DNA of 34,549 nucleotides from Actinomycetes bacterium (GTDB taxonomy: Bacteria; Actinomycetota; Thermoleophilia; Solirubrobacterales; Solirubrobacteraceae). Below are positions 32,907-34,549 of the stretch, in pieces (position 1 is the first letter of the stretch; the number at the start of each line of letters is the position of its first letter). The notes beneath the pieces were generated by a model. The model was not told the DNA's origin and did no database searches. It saw only the letters and a program-made list of their open reading frames with translations. The position numbers and the translations under genes were made by a program. The stretch is taken from contig JAJZWB010000028.1 in the NCBI GenBank assembly GCA_021846845.1, forward strand, positions 1 through 34,549, read 5' to 3'.

Positions 32907-33092
32907 ATGGCTATCAGTGCAGTGAGCAGCTCGATGCCGCAGCAGATCCAGACGTCCCAGGTCTCCCAGGCGGCCCTGCAGGCCGCCAGCAACGATGGGG
33001 ATGGCCGGACCGGGGTCGCCGCCCTCAACGACGGCGACGCCGCCGCTCAGGCGGCGGCACAGAGCGCGGGCCACGTGAACGTCAAGGCGTGA
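32907..33092 (+). CDS. Small Ala/Gln/Ser-rich protein of unknown function
   Basis: A 61-residue acidic-to-neutral peptide with no membrane segment or signal peptide. The N-terminal half (MAISAVSSSMPQQIQTSQ, then VSQAALQAAS) has helix-forming Ala/Gln spacing; the middle holds two NDGD motifs (NDGDGRTG and LNDGDAAA) that look like loose Ca-binding loops; the end is Ala-rich and finishes in NVKA. I recognise no family. Reality is supported by the consensus Shine-Dalgarno at the correct distance and a clean ATG. It is divergent from the glycosidase/c-di-GMP operon (131 bp between starts) and convergent with the hydroxyacyl-CoA dehydrogenase gene. Its surface-appendage or secretion role, if any, is unknown. 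Confidence 0.75.
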   Translation: MAISAVSSSMPQQIQTSQVSQAALQAASNDGDGRTGVAALNDGDAAAQAAAQSAGHVNVKA

Positions 33093-33123
33093 GCTGCAGC
33101 GGCAGCGGCTCGGTCGCCCGGGG

Positions 33124-33140
33124 CGGCCGTGCCGTGGCCG
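33124..33140. terminator. Possible hairpin between convergent genes
   Basis: CGGCC-GTGCCGT-GGCCG can form a 5-bp stem in the 52-bp gap between the small-protein stop and the dehydrogenase stop. It has no T-run. Confidence 0.25.
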
Positions 33141-33144
33141 TGTC

Positions 33145-34014
33145 TCATCGCGCTGAGAGCGCCTCGATCACGCGCAGCAGCGCGCCGTCACGCTCGGCCG
33201 CCGGGTCGCTGCCGGGGGCGTAGTCGTAGAAGCCCGCCCCGGCCGTGGCGCCCAGGCGTCCCCGCCGCTGGAGGTCCGTGAGGACCTGCTGCGGCTCGAC
33301 CGCGTTGCACAGCCGTGGGTAGAGCTGGCCCGCGACCGCCACCGCCGTCGCAACCCCCGCCAGATCGGTGCTGCGCATCGGTCCGACGACCGCCCAGCGA
33401 AGCCCCAGGCAGTCGGTCAGCGCGGAGTCGATCTGCTCCGGGGTGGCCAGCCCCGAGTCCACCAGGGCCAGCGCCTCACGGATCAGGGCGTACTGGAGGC
33501 GGTTGACGAGGAACCCGTCGATCGCCGGCGCCAGCGTCGGTCGCTTCCCCGCGGCCTCCAGCTGCGCCACGGACCATTCGACCACGCCGGCGTCCGTCAT
33601 CGGCGTCGGCACCACCTCGACGAGCGGGATCAGGTGCGCCGGGTTGAACCAGTGCCAGCCGAGGAATCGCTCTGGCCGACGCAGCGGCTCCGCCAGCCGC
33701 GCCAGCGGAAGCGATGAGGTGTTGGTGGCCAGCACGGCGTCCTCGGGCGCGGCCTCCTCGGCCTCGGCCAGGACCCGGTGCTTGAGCGCCAGCGACTCCG
33801 GCACCGACTCGATCACGACGCCGGCCCCGGCGACCGCCTCCGGGATCGACGACACGAACTCGGCGCCGGCGCCGTGCCTCACTCCGAGAGCCAGGCGCGC
33901 CAGCTCCAACGTCGAGGAGCTGCGCGAGAACAGCGCCACCTCGTGTCCGGCCTGGAGCAGGACGCGCGCGATGTTGGATCCCATCACCCCCGCGCCGATG
34001 ACCGCCGCCCTCAC
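33145..34014 (-). CDS. 3-hydroxyacyl-CoA dehydrogenase family protein
   Basis: NAD-dependent dehydrogenase of 289 residues, probably acting on a 3-hydroxyacyl-CoA such as 3-hydroxybutyryl-CoA. AVIGAGVMGSNIARVLLQAG (4-23, GAGVMG 7-12) is the Rossmann loop. VIESVPESLALK holds the catalytic Glu (E73); TNTSSLPLARLA is the substrate loop; and GWHWFNPAHLIPLVEVV holds H121 and N124, in place of the usual H-F-F-N-P. The C-terminal helical domain (about 160-289) has DGFLVNRLQYALIREAL. Alternatives within the superfamily include a gulonate dehydrogenase-like enzyme. The GTG start at 34014 overlaps the upstream stop as GTGA, so it is translationally coupled to the partial gene that follows. Confidence 0.88.
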   Translation of the reverse strand: MRAAVIGAGVMGSNIARVLLQAGHEVALFSRSSSTLELARLALGVRHGAGAEFVSSIPEAVAGAGVVIESVPESLALKHRVLAEAEEAAPEDAVLATNTSSLPLARLAEPLRRPERFLGWHWFNPAHLIPLVEVVPTPMTDAGVVEWSVAQLEAAGKRPTLAPAIDGFLVNRLQYALIREALALVDSGLATPEQIDSALTDCLGLRWAVVGPMRSTDLAGVATAVAVAGQLYPRLCNAVEPQQVLTDLQRRGRLGATAGAGFYDYAPGSDPAAERDGALLRVIEALSAR

Positions 34015-34549
34015 GGCCGCCCGCCCCCCAGCCTTCGCAGCTGCTCAGCGCTCCAGCGCCCGCTGACGTCGCCGGGGGTGATGACCACGCCCCCGCCGCG
34101 ATCCGGCCATTCGCCCGCGACCGACGCGACGCCGAGCTCGCCGCCACCGTGCACCCAGCCGCGGACGCTCCCGTCAACCTCGCAGATGCCGAGCACCGGC
34201 CGCCCGAACAGCTCGCCGATCGCGGCGGCCCGCCTGACGGCGGCGCCGACCTCGTCCGCGTCGGTGCCGTGGACCGCCAGCGCGTCCGCGCACGCCCGCA
34301 GGAAGCCGAGGGCCAGGTCGCTGAACGCGTCCTCGGCCGGCTCCGGCTCGTCGCCCCCGAGGTCCCGGCACAGCAGCGGCGGCGGGGGCAGGACCGGGAC
34401 GACCGCGTGATCGGCCACCTCGTGCACGCAGGCGATCAGCTCCGCGCCGCGGACCGCCGCTTCGCCGCTCGCAAGCGCGTCGATCGCCTCGTCCCCGCCC
34501 GCCCCCGCCGCCAGCGCGCCGCGGACCGCCTCTCGCGCCGTGAACGTGA
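34011..34549 (-). CDS. Hypothetical protein, 5' end beyond the window
   Basis: The reading frame runs from the right window edge without a stop (at least 178 residues), so the start is missing. An internal GTG at 34427 would give 138 residues, but the upstream residues (TFTAREAVRGALAAG, then GGDEAIDALASGEAA) look equally coding. I do not recognise it. Features: a Pro-rich patch VLPPPPLLC, an acidic helix-forming middle (DALAVHGTDADEVGAAV), and a Gly-rich strand-like end (VRGWVHGGGELGVASVAG). Its stop overlaps the dehydrogenase start by 4 nt, implying a shared operon and possibly a shared pathway. Confidence 0.65.
   Translation of the reverse strand, partial: TFTAREAVRGALAAGAGGDEAIDALASGEAAVRGAELIACVHEVADHAVVPVLPPPPLLCRDLGGDEPEPAEDAFSDLALGFLRACADALAVHGTDADEVGAAVRRAAAIGELFGRPVLGICEVDGSVRGWVHGGGELGVASVAGEWPDRGGGVVITPGDVSGRWSAEQLRRLGGGRP

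Overview
The window is very GC-rich and densely coded. GTG and TTG starts, 4-bp stop/start overlaps, a recC-recB-recD cluster, a PASTA-type Ser/Thr kinase, an MptB-like polyprenol-phosphate mannosyltransferase and a stand-alone LigD-type polymerase all point to Actinomycetota. Protein style (DUF1152, arylsulfotransferase, EAL/GGDEF) suggests Thermoleophilia/Solirubrobacterales; this is inferred from style, not from a marker gene. I saw no tRNA, rRNA, IS element, phage gene, CRISPR array or replication origin. No gene-free stretch exceeds 300 bp; the longest is about 246 bp at 7984-8229.

Layout. (1) 23-3564: a secreted sulfatase followed by a secreted arylsulfotransferase. (2) 3717-6172: a START-like (SRPBCC) protein divergent from a zinc-independent alcohol dehydrogenase/quinone-reductase, with a second such enzyme convergent to it. 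(3) 6276-8694: a DUF1152 protein translationally coupled to an acyl-ACP thioesterase-like hotdog protein, and divergently a small five-helix membrane protein. (4) 8780-12552: a GMC flavin oxidoreductase and a transmembrane Ser/Thr kinase with two PASTA repeats and an extra C-terminal ectodomain. (5) 12668-21653: RecC, RecB and RecD, forming a helicase-nuclease for double-strand-break repair. RecD appears to start at a CTG overlapping the RecB stop. (6) 21713-25707: a degenerate metallo-beta-lactamase-like protein, the mannosyltransferase, the LigD polymerase/primase domain and a methyltransferase. (7) 25778-32775, minus strand: a tight four-gene operon of GH79-like glycosidase, YdhR/GmuE-type fructokinase, an alpha-oxoamine-synthase-fold protein that has lost its PLP lysine, and a membrane-anchored PAS-GGDEF-EAL cyclic-di-GMP protein. 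(8) 32907-34549: a 61-residue peptide with a consensus Shine-Dalgarno, a 3-hydroxyacyl-CoA dehydrogenase and a partial unknown gene.

The best candidate for an undescribed system is region 7. Spacings of -4, 8 and 10 bp tie a secreted glycosidase, a sugar kinase, an apparent PLP-enzyme pseudoenzyme and a complete c-di-GMP turnover protein together. The pseudoenzyme has a single lysine, 8 residues from its C-terminus, so it cannot do normal Schiff-base chemistry.

Two sequence-level themes recur. First, several genes without a Shine-Dalgarno have a TAnnnT hexamer ending 7-8 nt before the start codon, the layout of leaderless transcripts. Second, short imperfect duplications occur at the 3' ends of minus-strand genes (overlapping the stop codon), and in-frame minisatellites occur in linkers of the kinase, RecC and RecB.
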